Positions 17,221 to 24,502 of a stretch of 31,623 bases of DNA are shown here, piece by piece (the first letter of the stretch is position 1; each line of letters opens with the position of its first letter). Location of the stretch: IMG/VR virus record IMGVR_UViG_3300042563_004759, positions 1 through 31,623 of that record, one strand, 5' to 3'. Under the pieces are notes generated by a model, which made no database searches, had not been told where the DNA came from, and saw only the letters and a program-made list of their open reading frames with translations. Both the position numbers and the translations under genes were made by a program. This DNA comes from a virus.

Positions 17221-18449
17221 GCGTTCGGGGGTTCTGGGGTGTAGTCTGGGGAGCCGGAGTAGCGGCGGCGGGCGCGGGCGAGGGGGGAGCGGAGGATCAT
17301 TTCCCGCATGGGGTTGTTTTCGTTTGAGGAGGTTTCCTGGGAGTCTTTGAGGGTGGCGCGGGCGAGGGTCTCGCGGTGGTCTTGGAGGAGCTGGGCGGCG
17401 AGGTTTGGGGAGCCGGTGATGCGGGTGGCGATGCGGGAGGCGAGGAGGTAGCGGAAGGCCTCGCGGAAGGTGGCAGACCAATCGGTGGCATCGCTGGTGA
17501 TGTATTCGATGTGGAGGCGATCGGTGAGGGCGGCGAGGGGGGAGAGGAGGAGTTTGCGGCCGATGATGCGGAAGTCGGTGATAGGGGCGCCGCGATCTGG
17601 GCCGGTGAGTTTGAGGACGCGGAGGCAATCGGCCGGGAGGTCGTAGGCGGTTCCCCAGTCCGGGAGGAGGGTGGTGCGGCCGCCTTGGAATGGGGTGGAG
17701 GGGACGGCGGCGAGGGTGCCGGTGCCGTCTGAGCCGGGGGCGTTGGCGAAGGTTTCTTCGAGGGCGGCGTTTGCTGCGGCGATGGCTTGGGCGGCGGTGG
17801 GCGGGGAGGCGACGAGAGTGGGGGTGCCGGTGGCGGATCCGGTGGCGGTCCAAGAGGTGACGAGGTCAGGAGTGGCTCTGTCTTCGGTGGATTCCCAGCT
17901 GGTGCCGGGGCTTGGCGGGTTGGTGATGATGAGCCATTTGGTCCCGGTCCAGTAGATGATGGAGGTGAAGGATAAAGTGAATTCCGGATAGTAGTAGGCG
18001 GGGCGGTCGTTTTGGAGAGTGCCGAAAAGGTGGGTTTCGGTTACGTCCGGAGAGAGGGGGCCGGTGATGGTGATGCGGTGTTTGGCTCCGGCGGTGATGA
18101 GGATGTGGTTTGCGGTTTTGGCGACGGTGAGGGCGTGGCCGGTGGAGGTGGCGATTTCTGCGGTGAGGAGGTTGCCATCCGGGCCGGTGGCGGCGGCGGT
18201 GATGAGGATGTCGTTGTTAGTGCCGGTGGGGTTGAGGGTGGCGGTGGCGGCGCGGGCTTCGTCGAGGGGAAGGAGATTGGCGGGGGCGGTGCCGAAGGCC
18301 CAGTGGTGTTGCTCGAGGAGGACTTCGAGGGTGTGGTTGTAGTGGAGGCGGACGGTCTCGGCGGTGGTGGAGGTGTCCGTTTCGAGGTCGGTGAGGGGTG
18401 GCTCGCCGAGGAGGTCGAGGGCGAGGTTGGCGATTTGGGTGGAGGTCAT
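17217..18449 (-). CDS. tail tubular protein A, gp11-like, with a large internal insertion
   Basis: This 410-aa protein is the adaptor between portal and nozzle. The family halves are clear. The N-terminal helices (TSTQIANLALDLLGEPPLTD, then LHYNHTLEVLLEQHHWAFG) cover residues 2-53. The C-terminal part (WGTAYDLPADCLRVLKL, IIGRKLLLSP, LHIEYITSDATDWSATFRE) covers residues ~265-370. The family is normally about 200 aa. The extra ~200 residues (about 65-260) sit exactly between them and are beta-rich, with SIIYWTGTKWLIITN and SWTATGSATGTPTL, resembling a surface beta-sandwich. It lies downstream of a strong terminator, so it probably needs its own promoter or read-through, and it overlaps the nozzle gene by ATGA. 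Confidence 0.88.
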   Translation of the reverse strand: MTSTQIANLALDLLGEPPLTDLETDTSTTAETVRLHYNHTLEVLLEQHHWAFGTAPANLLPLDEARAATATLNPTGTNNDILITAAATGPDGNLLTAEIATSTGHALTVAKTANHILITAGAKHRITITGPLSPDVTETHLFGTLQNDRPAYYYPEFTLSFTSIIYWTGTKWLIITNPPSPGTSWESTEDRATPDLVTSWTATGSATGTPTLVASPPTAAQAIAAANAALEETFANAPGSDGTGTLAAVPSTPFQGGRTTLLPDWGTAYDLPADCLRVLKLTGPDRGAPITDFRIIGRKLLLSPLAALTDRLHIEYITSDATDWSATFREAFRYLLASRIATRITGSPNLAAQLLQDHRETLARATLKDSQETSSNENNPMREMILRSPLARARRRYSGSPDYTPEPPNA

Positions 18450-18485
18450 TGGGGAGCGGAGAGTGGGATGGTGAGAGGAAAGAAA

Positions 18486-18514
18486 AACACCCGGCCCGAG
18501 TTGGGCCGGGTGTT
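18486..18514 (-). terminator. rho-independent terminator after the decoration protein gene
   Basis: On the - strand a perfect 12-bp stem AACACCCGGCCC...GGGCCGGGTGTT with 5-nt loop AACTC is followed by a T-rich run (TTTCTTTCC). It lies 61 bases after the decoration protein stop and before the TTPA start at 18449. It separates head from tail transcription. Confidence 0.9.
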
Positions 18515-18575
18515 CCCCTAATTACCCCACCGGATCCTCAACCGATGGGAGATGGTTTGTGTGTGGCGTGGTGGC

Positions 18576-19049
18576 TCAGGCCTTGGCGCGGTAGGCGATG
18601 ATGAAGGTGAGCGTGGTGCCGTTGGTGATGGTGTTGGCGCTGGCTACGGTGGCGTAGATTTTGCCTTGCTCGGTGATGCGGTAGGGGGTGACTGCCGCCT
18701 CGGGGACGCCGGTGGAGCAGAAACCGACCAGGCCGCCGGCGGAGAGGACGATGCCGTCCGCGTAACGGTCGGTGTTTCCTGCGTCTCCGACGTCGAGGGT
18801 GAGGGTGGTGCCGGGATCTGCGGAGCATTGGACTGAGCAGAGCTGAGGGACGACGACGGCGCCGACCGGGACTTGGGCCGCGGGGACGATCTCGAGGATG
18901 TCGTTTGCGGTGGTGGCTCCGGTGAGGGTGACGGTGGCGGTGGCGAGGGCGACGATGCCGAAGGCGTCGTCTCCATCGCGGAGGCCGTCACTGGCGCGAA
19001 GGGCTGCGGCTTCTTGCAGTTGGACGAGGGTGGATTTGAAGGTGGCCAT
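18576..19049 (-). CDS. capsid decoration / head fibre-like protein (Bbp16-like)
   Basis: This 157-aa protein starts with a short helix (FKSTLVQLQEAAALRASDG) and continues as a beta-rich domain with many Thr, Val and Ala (VTLTGATTANDILEIVPAA, TTLTLDVGDAGNTDRYADG, then ITNGTTLTFIIAYRAK). This composition and position, directly after the coat gene, fit small head-decoration proteins of BPP-1-like podoviruses. The gene starts 66 bases after the coat stop and ends before a strong terminator, so coat and decoration protein probably share a transcript. The identification rests on context and composition and no invariant residue is known to me. Confidence 0.7.
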   Translation of the reverse strand: MATFKSTLVQLQEAAALRASDGLRDGDDAFGIVALATATVTLTGATTANDILEIVPAAQVPVGAVVVPQLCSVQCSADPGTTLTLDVGDAGNTDRYADGIVLSAGGLVGFCSTGVPEAAVTPYRITEQGKIYATVASANTITNGTTLTFIIAYRAKA

Positions 19050-19115
19050 GGTGGTAAGTGTGTGAGTGTTTGGTGGGGTTATGCCGGGGAGGTGGTGCCT
19101 CCCCGGCGGTGGGGG

Positions 19116-20069
19116 TTAGGCGGCGGACAGGTCGAGGCAGTTGATTTGGACGACTTGTTCTTCCTGGTGGCGGCAGGCGTTCATCGCGTATTTGGTGACG
19201 AACTGGACGGCGTCGTCGAGGTCGTTGCGGATGGAGACCTTGTGGGCCATGTCCTTCCAAATATCGAGGTGGAGGCCATCGGAGGTCCAGACGGCGGATT
19301 TGACGATGGATTCTCCGCCATCGGTGCCGGTGAGGAGGCCTTCGTAGTGGATCCAGTTGACTCCAAGGAACTGGGTGATCATGCCGTTTTCGTCGAGGAC
19401 GGGCGGCAGGAAGTCTTTGGAGAAGAGGCGGGAGCCGGTGGCGGCGTTGGCATCGTTGAGGAGGGCGGCGTTGAGGTCTGCGTTGAGGAGTCCGCAGAGG
19501 CGGACGCCGGCGGCGCGGGCTTCATCGTTCCAGGCCTCCGACTTGCGGAGGAGTTTGACGGACTCGATGATTTTGGCGACGGTCATGGCGGAGTCTGCGG
19601 CAGCGCCGGTGTGGACGTAGTCGATGGGGATGGTGTGCTCGGCGAGGATTTCGACGGGAGTGGCTCCGGTCTTGCCTTTGTAGTTGGTGCCGAGGAGACC
19701 TTCGACGAGGATGGAGTCGGTGCGGCGGCCGAAGGTGGCGGCGTGGACCATGAGATGATCGCCTCCCGGGAGAATGGTGGGGGCAAGGAGGATTTCGTCG
19801 AATTCGTCGGCGCCGGTGACTTTGCGGAATTTGCGCGGGGTGTTCCAGCGCTTCTCGGTGTCGAGGTCGGAGATGACGACTTTCTTGTAGCGTTGGCCGG
19901 TGGTTTCCTCATCTTCGCCAGGGAGGACGAGGTTGTGGGTCTTTGCTTCTCCGGTGCAGCCAGTGGTTACGACGGCGCATTTGCGGAGGCGGGAGACTTT
20001 CTGTTGGACGGTGTGTTGGAAGTTGCGACCGAATTGGGTCGTGAAGTGGTCTGGTACGGCGAGTGGCAT
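19116..20069 (-). CDS. major capsid (coat) protein
   Basis: This 317-aa protein would build the icosahedral shell. It has the build of podovirus coat proteins: an N-terminal arm (VPDHFTTQFGRNFQHTVQQK), a basic loop region (TTGQRYKKVVISDLDTEKRW), a spine helix (AKIIESVKLLRKSEAWN) and a C-terminal beta/helix part (WTSDGLHLDIWKDMAHKVS, TKYAMNACRHQEEQVVQI). The length of 317 aa is typical for this group. It follows the scaffold gene after a terminator and a ~200-bp non-coding leader, then leads into the decoration gene. The leader next to the ATG reads CCACCACC with no Shine-Dalgarno motif, although coat proteins need very high translation. Confidence 0.88.
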   Translation of the reverse strand: MPLAVPDHFTTQFGRNFQHTVQQKVSRLRKCAVVTTGCTGEAKTHNLVLPGEDEETTGQRYKKVVISDLDTEKRWNTPRKFRKVTGADEFDEILLAPTILPGGDHLMVHAATFGRRTDSILVEGLLGTNYKGKTGATPVEILAEHTIPIDYVHTGAAADSAMTVAKIIESVKLLRKSEAWNDEARAAGVRLCGLLNADLNAALLNDANAATGSRLFSKDFLPPVLDENGMITQFLGVNWIHYEGLLTGTDGGESIVKSAVWTSDGLHLDIWKDMAHKVSIRNDLDDAVQFVTKYAMNACRHQEEQVVQINCLDLSAA

Positions 20070-20272
20070 GGTGGTGGTGGGGTTGGCGTGAATGCGGGTG
20101 GTTAGATCGCGTTCCGATAGTCCTGAGCGGGTCGGTCCTTGCGCGTGTCCTTGCGCCGAGGGCTGATTGGCTGTGACAGGTCCCCACCAAAGGGAGGATA
20201 GGCTGTGGCCGTTGTGGCGTGGTTAAGATGGTGCTGTTAGGGAGAGTTTGGCGATTGAAGGGGAGAATGAAG
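20070..20272 (-). promoter_or_regulatory. non-coding leader of the coat gene, presumed promoter region
   Basis: This is the longest gap between genes in the phage. It sits downstream of the scaffold terminator and upstream of the coat gene, so a promoter must lie here if the terminator is efficient. I see no convincing -35/-10 pair on the - strand. It contains a 10-bp direct repeat GTCCTTGCGC with a 12-bp period on the + strand (20135-20144 and 20147-20156). It also contains one copy of the 13-bp motif CCCTTCAATCGCC (20250-20262). Frames through it are low-complexity and unconvincing. Confidence 0.5.
20250..20262 (-). repeat. dispersed 13-bp motif CCCTTCAATCGCC, copy 2
   Basis: This exact copy lies 10 bases downstream of the scaffold terminator hairpin in the transcription direction and about 180 bases before the coat start. 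Like copy 1 it is non-coding and follows a gene end. Confidence 0.6.
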
Positions 20273-20300
20273 AAACCCGCCCCTTTGTGGGGGCGGGTTT
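20273..20300 (-). terminator. rho-independent terminator between scaffold and coat genes
   Basis: A perfect 11-bp stem AAACCCGCCCC...GGGGCGGGTTT closes a 6-nt loop. On the - strand the stem ends in TTT followed by CTTCATTCTCC, a weak U-tract. It lies 29 bases after the scaffold stop codon. Terminators between scaffold and coat are used by phages to set different expression levels. Confidence 0.8.
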
Positions 20301-20329
20301 GTGTGGCCAGGGGTGGAGGGGAGGTGAGG

Positions 20330-21217
20330 TTATTGGCCGGAGGCTTGTTTGAGGAGGTTGGCGACGGTGTTGTAGGCGTCTGGGTCTCCGTTTTTGTAGC
20401 GTTCTGACCAGGTGGGATCGGTGCCGTCCATGATGGCGTTTGCGCGTTCTTGTGGGGAGCGGAGGTCTCCGAGGCCGTTGGGGGTGCGGGCGTGGTCTTC
20501 TGCGGTGAGGCGGGCGACTTGGAGCATGAGTTTTGAAACCTCGGGCATGTTGGCAAGCTGGGCGAGGACGGGGGAGTCTGCGGGGATGCCGGCGGCCTCG
20601 GCGTGGAGGGCGAGGTGGTGGCGGACGATGGAGGAGTTTTCGTTGAATTTGCCTCCCCACTCGGCGACGAGGGCGTCTTGTGCGGCGCGTGTTGCTTCTT
20701 GCTGGGCGGTGGTGAAGGCGGTGTGGCGGGCGACTTCGGCTTGGAATTGGGCGTCGACGAGGGCTTGGAGGGCGGGAGCGGGGACGTGGTTGGCGTGGGC
20801 GATTTTGGCAATGTTCGCGGCGAGGTCTGCATCGAAGGTGATGCCTTCTGGGATGTCTGCTGGGGGCTTGATGTTGTAGCCTTCCGGAGCCTCGGGGACG
20901 CGGGCGAGGGTCCGGAAGCGGGCGACGTCTTCGGGGGCGGCGTTGGCTTCTGGGTAGGCGGGGCCGTTGGAGCGGAAGTGGAGGTAGGATTTGGCGAGGT
21001 CTCCTACGTTTTTGAAGGGGGTGAGGGAGGAGGCGTGGGGGGCGAAGTTGTCGCCAAGGGCGGTGTGCCAGTTTTCTCCGAAGGTTCCGTCTGGGTTGAG
21101 GAGTGGAGGGGGTGTGGCTGCTGGGGCGGGAGTGGGTGCGGGGGTTCCGCCGCCGGCTGGTGGGGCTTCGAGGATGGCTTCGGTGCGGAGGATCTGGAAT
21201 GGTGTGCGGTATTTCAT
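20330..21217 (-). CDS. scaffolding (head assembly) protein
   Basis: This 295-aa acidic, helical protein would guide coat assembly and then leave the head. It has a Pro/Ala-rich flexible N-terminal part (GGGTPAPTPAPAATPPP), a conserved segment NVGDLAKSYLHFRSN followed by APEDVARFRTLARVPEAPEG, long central helices (AKIAHANHVPAPALQALVDA) and a C-terminal region ending SERYKNGDPDAYNTVANLL. The arrangement and the place between portal and coat match podovirus scaffolds. A terminator follows it directly. The start ATG at 21217 lies 27 bases after the stop of the preceding coding frame. No SD motif is present. Confidence 0.85.
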   Translation of the reverse strand: MKYRTPFQILRTEAILEAPPAGGGTPAPTPAPAATPPPLLNPDGTFGENWHTALGDNFAPHASSLTPFKNVGDLAKSYLHFRSNGPAYPEANAAPEDVARFRTLARVPEAPEGYNIKPPADIPEGITFDADLAANIAKIAHANHVPAPALQALVDAQFQAEVARHTAFTTAQQEATRAAQDALVAEWGGKFNENSSIVRHHLALHAEAAGIPADSPVLAQLANMPEVSKLMLQVARLTAEDHARTPNGLGDLRSPQERANAIMDGTDPTWSERYKNGDPDAYNTVANLLKQASGQ

Positions 21218-21243
21218 GGGGTTCGGTGGGGTTGTGGGTAGAG

Positions 21244-21427
21244 TTAGGGGTTGAGGAGGGCGTGGAGGCGTTTGTTGGCGGCGTTGGCATCTGGCCAGCG
21301 GGCTGCCATTTTCTCGGCGCGTAGGCTGTAGAGGCGGAGGAATTCGGCGTCGGTATCGTGGGCGGCGGACCAGGTGAAGTATTCGAGGGAGCCGTGGCCG
21401 AGGGTGGGGCAGGGCTTGGGGCGGTCA
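21244..21427 (-). CDS. start-less coding frame, probable +1 continuation of the upstream gene
   Basis: This stretch is clearly coding in one frame. It gives SDRPKPCPTLGHGSLEYFTW, continues with HDTDAEFLRLYSLRAEKMA and ends NKRLHALLNP, with C-ending codons throughout. The frame has no ATG, GTG or TTG near its beginning. It begins exactly over the stop codon of the upstream Bbp19-like gene, in the +1 frame. The junction reads GGC CCC GAG TGA in the upstream frame. Options are a programmed +1 shift producing a ~238-aa product, a true frameshift mutation, a sequencing error, or a small gene with an unrecognised start. The overlapping GTG at 21428 belongs to another frame with poor codon use. Confidence 0.5.
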
Positions 21428-21955
21428 CTCGGGGCCGAGGATGGAGTGCTCGGCTTTGGCGTCGGCGAGGGTGGAGAGGATTTCGAGGTGGAGTTGGCGG
21501 AGGCCGTCTTTGGTGGCTGCAAGGGTGTCGCCGGGGATTCCCGGGTGGTAAGTGCCGTTGACAAGGGAGCGGAGCATGGCAGGGATGAGGCGGCGGCCTT
21601 CCCGGACGCAAGCGGCGAGGGGGTCGAGGTGGGCGTTGGCGGGGAGTAGCTGGTAGACTGGGCGGTCTGTTCCTCCGATGTGGCAAAGCCAGGCGAGGGT
21701 GGTGCGGCCGGGGACGGTGGTGAAGAGGGCGAGGAAGACGGCGGGATCGAAGGTGGAGTCGAAGTGGTCGGCTTCGTTGAGAGGGCAGTCGATGGGGGCG
21801 GCGGTGTGTAGCCAGGTGAGGAATTGTTTGCCGGGGTCGCTTGTGAGGGTGGCATGGATGGCGGAGAGGAGTTTGGCGCGTTCTTGTTTGGCGGCGTCAC
21901 TTTGCGAGGGGCGGTTTTGCGTGGGGGAGTGGGCATGGCGGGGAGGTTGGGTCAT
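21425..21955 (-). CDS. Bbp19-like head/packaging-associated protein
   Basis: This 176-aa protein follows the portal gene by 33 bases. It contains two similar short segments, LTSDPGKQFLTWLHTAA (about residues 37-53) and FTTVPGRTTLAWLCHIGG (about 78-95), then CVREGRRLIPAMLRSL. The pattern of a Pro-Gly-basic turn, a Leu/Trp helix and an REGRR helix resembles the small Bbp19-type proteins found next to portals in BPP-1-like phages, here apparently duplicated. The function in those phages is poorly known. The reading frame ends ...HSILGPE-stop, but coding signal continues in the +1 frame, so the native protein may be longer. The start ATG at 21955 has a C-rich leader. Confidence 0.65.
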   Translation of the reverse strand: MTQPPRHAHSPTQNRPSQSDAAKQERAKLLSAIHATLTSDPGKQFLTWLHTAAPIDCPLNEADHFDSTFDPAVFLALFTTVPGRTTLAWLCHIGGTDRPVYQLLPANAHLDPLAACVREGRRLIPAMLRSLVNGTYHPGIPGDTLAATKDGLRQLHLEILSTLADAKAEHSILGPE

Positions 21956-21988
21956 GGGGTGGGGTTGAGAGGATTTTGGGGGCTGGTG

Positions 21989-23653
21989 TTAGGCTTCGAG
22001 GGGTGCGGCTTGTTGGGCGGCGCGGAGGGTTTCTTGGGGGCCGCCGAGGTTGCGGATGGCTTCGGTGGCTTGGAGGGCTTGTTGGGCTTGGGCTTGGGCG
22101 GCGCGGGCTTCTTGGAGTTCCTGGAGTTCCTGGGGTGTGCGGAGGAGGACGGTGGGGAGGCCGGAGGTGCGGTGGAAGTGGGCGCCAATGGTGGCGGGGT
22201 TGATGTAGTCGAGGATGGTGGGATCCAGATTGGCGAGGGGGGATAGGACGCCGATGATTTCTTGGAATTTGTGGAGGTGGGAGGCCTCGAGGGCGAGGGC
22301 CATGGCGGAGACGTATTCGACGGCGGGTTCTTCGAGGAAGGCGGAGAGGCTGTCTGTCTGGAGGATGGAGAGGGGCGGCGGAGGGATGACTCCTTGGCGG
22401 AGGAGGAGGGCGAAGGAGCGGCGGAGGACGGGGGTGAGGAATTCCCGGACCATGTTGGAATAGATGGGGTGGAAGAGTTCCCGGGACTCGGTGATGATGG
22501 CGGAGATTTGGGTGGCGGTGGCTTTGGGGTCGAGCTGGGAGATGGCGTTGAAGAGTTCGACGTGGAAGGCGGTTTCGATGGCGCGGCGTTTTTCGAAGGC
22601 GCGGTCTTTTCCGACATCGTAGCGGCCGCCGGTTAGCCATTCTTGGGGGACTTGGGTGATGGCGGGATCGAACATGGTGAGGCCGCAGGCGGTGAAGTCG
22701 ATTTCGTTCTTCATGCCGGCGGGGGCGAGGACGCGGGGGAAGGCGGCGGTTTCGACGAGGGTGTCGAGCATTTGCTCGAGGAAGTCGAGTTGGGAGGCTT
22801 CGGGGAGGGCGGCGTAGGCGGGTGCCCAGCCGTAGGGGGACTCTCCCCAGGTGGACCAGCGGGAGACGGCGGTGGGGAGTTCGTCGAAGCCGGAATCGAG
22901 GATGATGGTGTTGGTGCCTTTGTGGAGGTAGGTGGAGGCGTAGGGTTTGTGGGCTGCGTCTTGGCGGCGGGGGTCGCGGTCGGTGCGGGGGTGGATGGCG
23001 TGGATGAGTTGTTCGGTGCGTTGGTAGCGGGTGGCGGGGTTGTCGAATTTTTTGAGGATGTCTTCGTGGAGGGCTTTGCGGCCGAAGGCTTCGAGGAGTT
23101 GAGCGGGGGTTTGCTCGTAGTTGCGGTGGATGACGTCGACTTCGTCGAAGGAGTTTTGGGCGATGGAGAAGGAGCCGACTGGGTAGGTGCGGAAGTGGAG
23201 GCCGCGGTTGTTTGGGCCGCCGGTGACTTCGAGGGCGGCGATGCCGAAGCATCCGCGATCGAGGTAGCATTCGTGGCCGCGGTTGTAGAAGTTGGAGGTG
23301 CCGAGGGAGGCGACGAGGATTTCGGTGGCGCGGGCGAAGTAGTTTTCGGCGATTTGGTTTCCTTGGAGGGAGGGCGGGGGCCGGAGGATGAACCAGCGGG
23401 CGCCCATGGGGGTGATGCGGACGGATTGGCCGGTGGCGAGGGTGTTGTTTGCCCTCATGGCGGTGCCGTCGTTGTTGCGGTGGAGGGTGGTGCGATCGGG
23501 CGGGCCGATGGGGGTTTTCTGGGTGATTTGGTTGCGGCGAGGGTGGACGATGTCGGCACAGTCTTGCCAGAGGCTATCCCAGGCGGAGCGCTCGGCGACG
23601 AGGGTGGCGTTTTGGGCGAGGAGTGCTTCGGCCTTTGGGTCTGGGGTGGACAT
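21989..23653 (-). CDS. portal (head-tail connector) protein
   Basis: This 554-aa protein would form the dodecameric ring through which DNA enters and leaves. The podovirus connector pattern is visible: LWQDCADIVHPRRNQITQ near the N terminus, TGQSVRITPMGARWFILRP, ENYFARATEILVASLGTSNF, then SRWSTWGESPYGWAPAYAAL and QLDFLEQMLDTLVETA. The C-terminal crown is helical and Gln/Ala-rich (EARAAQAQAQQALQATEAI). The length matches the T7/BPP-1 connector family (about 530-560 aa). It is 2 bases after the preceding small gene and is followed by the Bbp19-like gene, scaffold and coat, the standard head order. Confidence 0.93.
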   Translation of the reverse strand: MSTPDPKAEALLAQNATLVAERSAWDSLWQDCADIVHPRRNQITQKTPIGPPDRTTLHRNNDGTAMRANNTLATGQSVRITPMGARWFILRPPPSLQGNQIAENYFARATEILVASLGTSNFYNRGHECYLDRGCFGIAALEVTGGPNNRGLHFRTYPVGSFSIAQNSFDEVDVIHRNYEQTPAQLLEAFGRKALHEDILKKFDNPATRYQRTEQLIHAIHPRTDRDPRRQDAAHKPYASTYLHKGTNTIILDSGFDELPTAVSRWSTWGESPYGWAPAYAALPEASQLDFLEQMLDTLVETAAFPRVLAPAGMKNEIDFTACGLTMFDPAITQVPQEWLTGGRYDVGKDRAFEKRRAIETAFHVELFNAISQLDPKATATQISAIITESRELFHPIYSNMVREFLTPVLRRSFALLLRQGVIPPPPLSILQTDSLSAFLEEPAVEYVSAMALALEASHLHKFQEIIGVLSPLANLDPTILDYINPATIGAHFHRTSGLPTVLLRTPQELQELQEARAAQAQAQQALQATEAIRNLGGPQETLRAAQQAAPLEA

Positions 23654-23655
23654 GG

Positions 23656-23883
23656 TTAGCCGAGGGTTTGGCGTCCGGTGGTGCCGGGGGCGATGATGGT
23701 GTTCTCGAAGGTGTAGCGTTTGCCTTTGCGGCGGCGTTCCTCGATGTCGGCGGTGGCTTGTTCTGTGCCGGTGGCGCTAACGGGGGGAGGTGGCGGGGCT
23801 GGTTCGGGGAGTTTTGGAGATTTCTGGGAGCCCATGGCGGAGGAGGGTGTGAAGTTGGTGGAGGCGGATGCGGTCTTGCCCAT
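23656..23883 (-). CDS. small phage protein with Pro-rich linker and conserved basic C terminus
   Basis: This 75-aa frame starts MGKTASASTNF, passes through a Pro run (PEPAPPPPPVS) and ends with TADIEERRRKGKRYTFENT and a Gly/Thr tail ending TLG. The same architecture, a low-complexity front and an EERRRKGK segment near the end, is familiar from small proteins upstream of portals in short-tailed phages. Its role is not established. The start at 23883 overlaps the end of the upstream gene by 107 bases in another frame; starting at MGSQKS (23835) would reduce the overlap to 59. Both frames show C-ending codons, so real dual coding is likely. Confidence 0.65.
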   Translation of the reverse strand: MGKTASASTNFTPSSAMGSQKSPKLPEPAPPPPPVSATGTEQATADIEERRRKGKRYTFENTIIAPGTTGRQTLG

Positions 23884-24199
23884 GCCGGCAGTAAGAGACC
23901 CACGGGAGGGGGTGACGGTGTGCAAGCATGAGCAAGGCGCGAACGCTTCCTGCTGCGGAGGCAACGTGCCAGCAATCGGCGATGGGTGGCGATTGAAGGG
24001 GGGAAGTGAAGTGGAGGTGTGTTTCTGGCTGCGCGGCGATGACGGGGCGGGCCATGAGGAAGGAATCCGGCAGGGAGATGACGACGGCGCCAGGGGTGGA
24101 GAGGTGGAAGTCGAGGATTTCCGCAAAGGTGTTTGGCGGATCCGGGGTGGAGTGCCAGGCGACGGCGGCGAGGTGGAGGGGTGACGGTGTTATGGACAC
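23777..24199 (-). CDS. unknown head-region protein with GTG start
   Basis: This 140-aa protein has a plausible domain between residues ~10 and 118: LHLAAVAWHS, FAEILDFHLSTPGAVVISL, then LMARPVIAAQPE and HVASAAGSVRALLMLAHRH. A mixed alpha/beta fold is likely, and acetyltransferase-like phage proteins occupy this place in some podoviruses, but I cannot see a defining motif. The only upstream start in frame is the GTG at 24199, which abuts the TAA of the preceding gene directly. The first bases of the gene belong to a 15-bp repeat also found at 26915. Its last ~35 codons overlap the next gene. Confidence 0.6.
   Translation of the reverse strand: MSITPSPLHLAAVAWHSTPDPPNTFAEILDFHLSTPGAVVISLPDSFLMARPVIAAQPETHLHFTSPLQSPPIADCWHVASAAGSVRALLMLAHRHPLPWVSYCRHGQDRIRLHQLHTLLRHGLPEISKTPRTSPATSPR
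23988..24000 (-). repeat. dispersed 13-bp motif CCCTTCAATCGCC, copy 3
   Basis: This exact copy lies inside the 140-aa head-region gene, encoding part of LQSPP. Being coding, it weakens a purely regulatory reading of the motif, although promoters and processing sites can lie inside phage genes. Confidence 0.5.
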
Positions 24200-24200
24200 T
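24186..24200. repeat. 15-bp repeat GGTGTTATGGACACT, copy A
   Basis: These 15 bases match 26915-26929 exactly. They include a small inverted repeat GTGT-TATGG-ACAC. Copy A spans the last base of a small gene's stop codon and the GTG start of the next gene. Both copies sit at the downstream edge of a block with balanced base composition, which suggests a shared insertion footprint or control element. A 15-bp match could also arise by chance in a sequence this long. Confidence 0.6.
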
Positions 24201-24502
24201 TATTGGGGTGATATTACACTGTTCTCTGGGGAATCGCAGAGCCGCCCGATTTCTTCGATTGCCCAGTATGTGTCGTCGTGAGTAGTGAGTTCCAGGATGC
24301 GGTCGAGCTTTGCGGATAGCGCATCCCTTTCCTTTTCGATGTCCTCCCAGTCCTTACCGGTTTTCCCGGTGTCCCAGTATCGAGTGCGCTGTCCGCGCTG
24401 CTCGCCGTAGAGTTTGCCATGGTATCTCATTGATCGGAGTTTGTTGGTGATTCGGAAGACGGAGAACAAGTTGCAGATCGCGACGACGGGCAGCGCGTCC
24501 AT
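24200..24502 (-). CDS. small accessory protein with coiled coil, unknown function
   Basis: This 100-aa protein has an N-terminal hydrophobic segment (ALPVVAICNLFSVF) and a charged coiled-coil-like stretch (DWEDIEKERDALSAKLDRIL). Its ATG directly abuts the TAA of the upstream small gene (TAAATG), and its own TAA abuts the GTG of the next gene. Base composition is balanced, unlike the C-rich phage genes around it. That marks this pair of genes as an insert (moron-like) between terminase and the head genes. The coiled coil resembles that of the 80-aa protein at 26919-27161. No function is recognised. Confidence 0.7.
   Translation of the reverse strand: MDALPVVAICNLFSVFRITNKLRSMRYHGKLYGEQRGQRTRYWDTGKTGKDWEDIEKERDALSAKLDRILELTTHDDTYWAIEEIGRLCDSPENSVISPQ

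Noticed and set aside
14176-17853. A 1225-aa version of the tail tubular protein B gene starting at 17853
   Set aside because: The first ~211 residues are Arg/Pro/His-rich shadow of the TTPA gene. The family N terminus begins at the ATG at 17220, which overlaps the TTPA stop by ATGA.
20223-21686. A 487-aa frame across the scaffold region and the coat leader
   Set aside because: The product is an Arg/Pro string with no fold-like pattern. The scaffold frame at 20330-21217 explains the same DNA.
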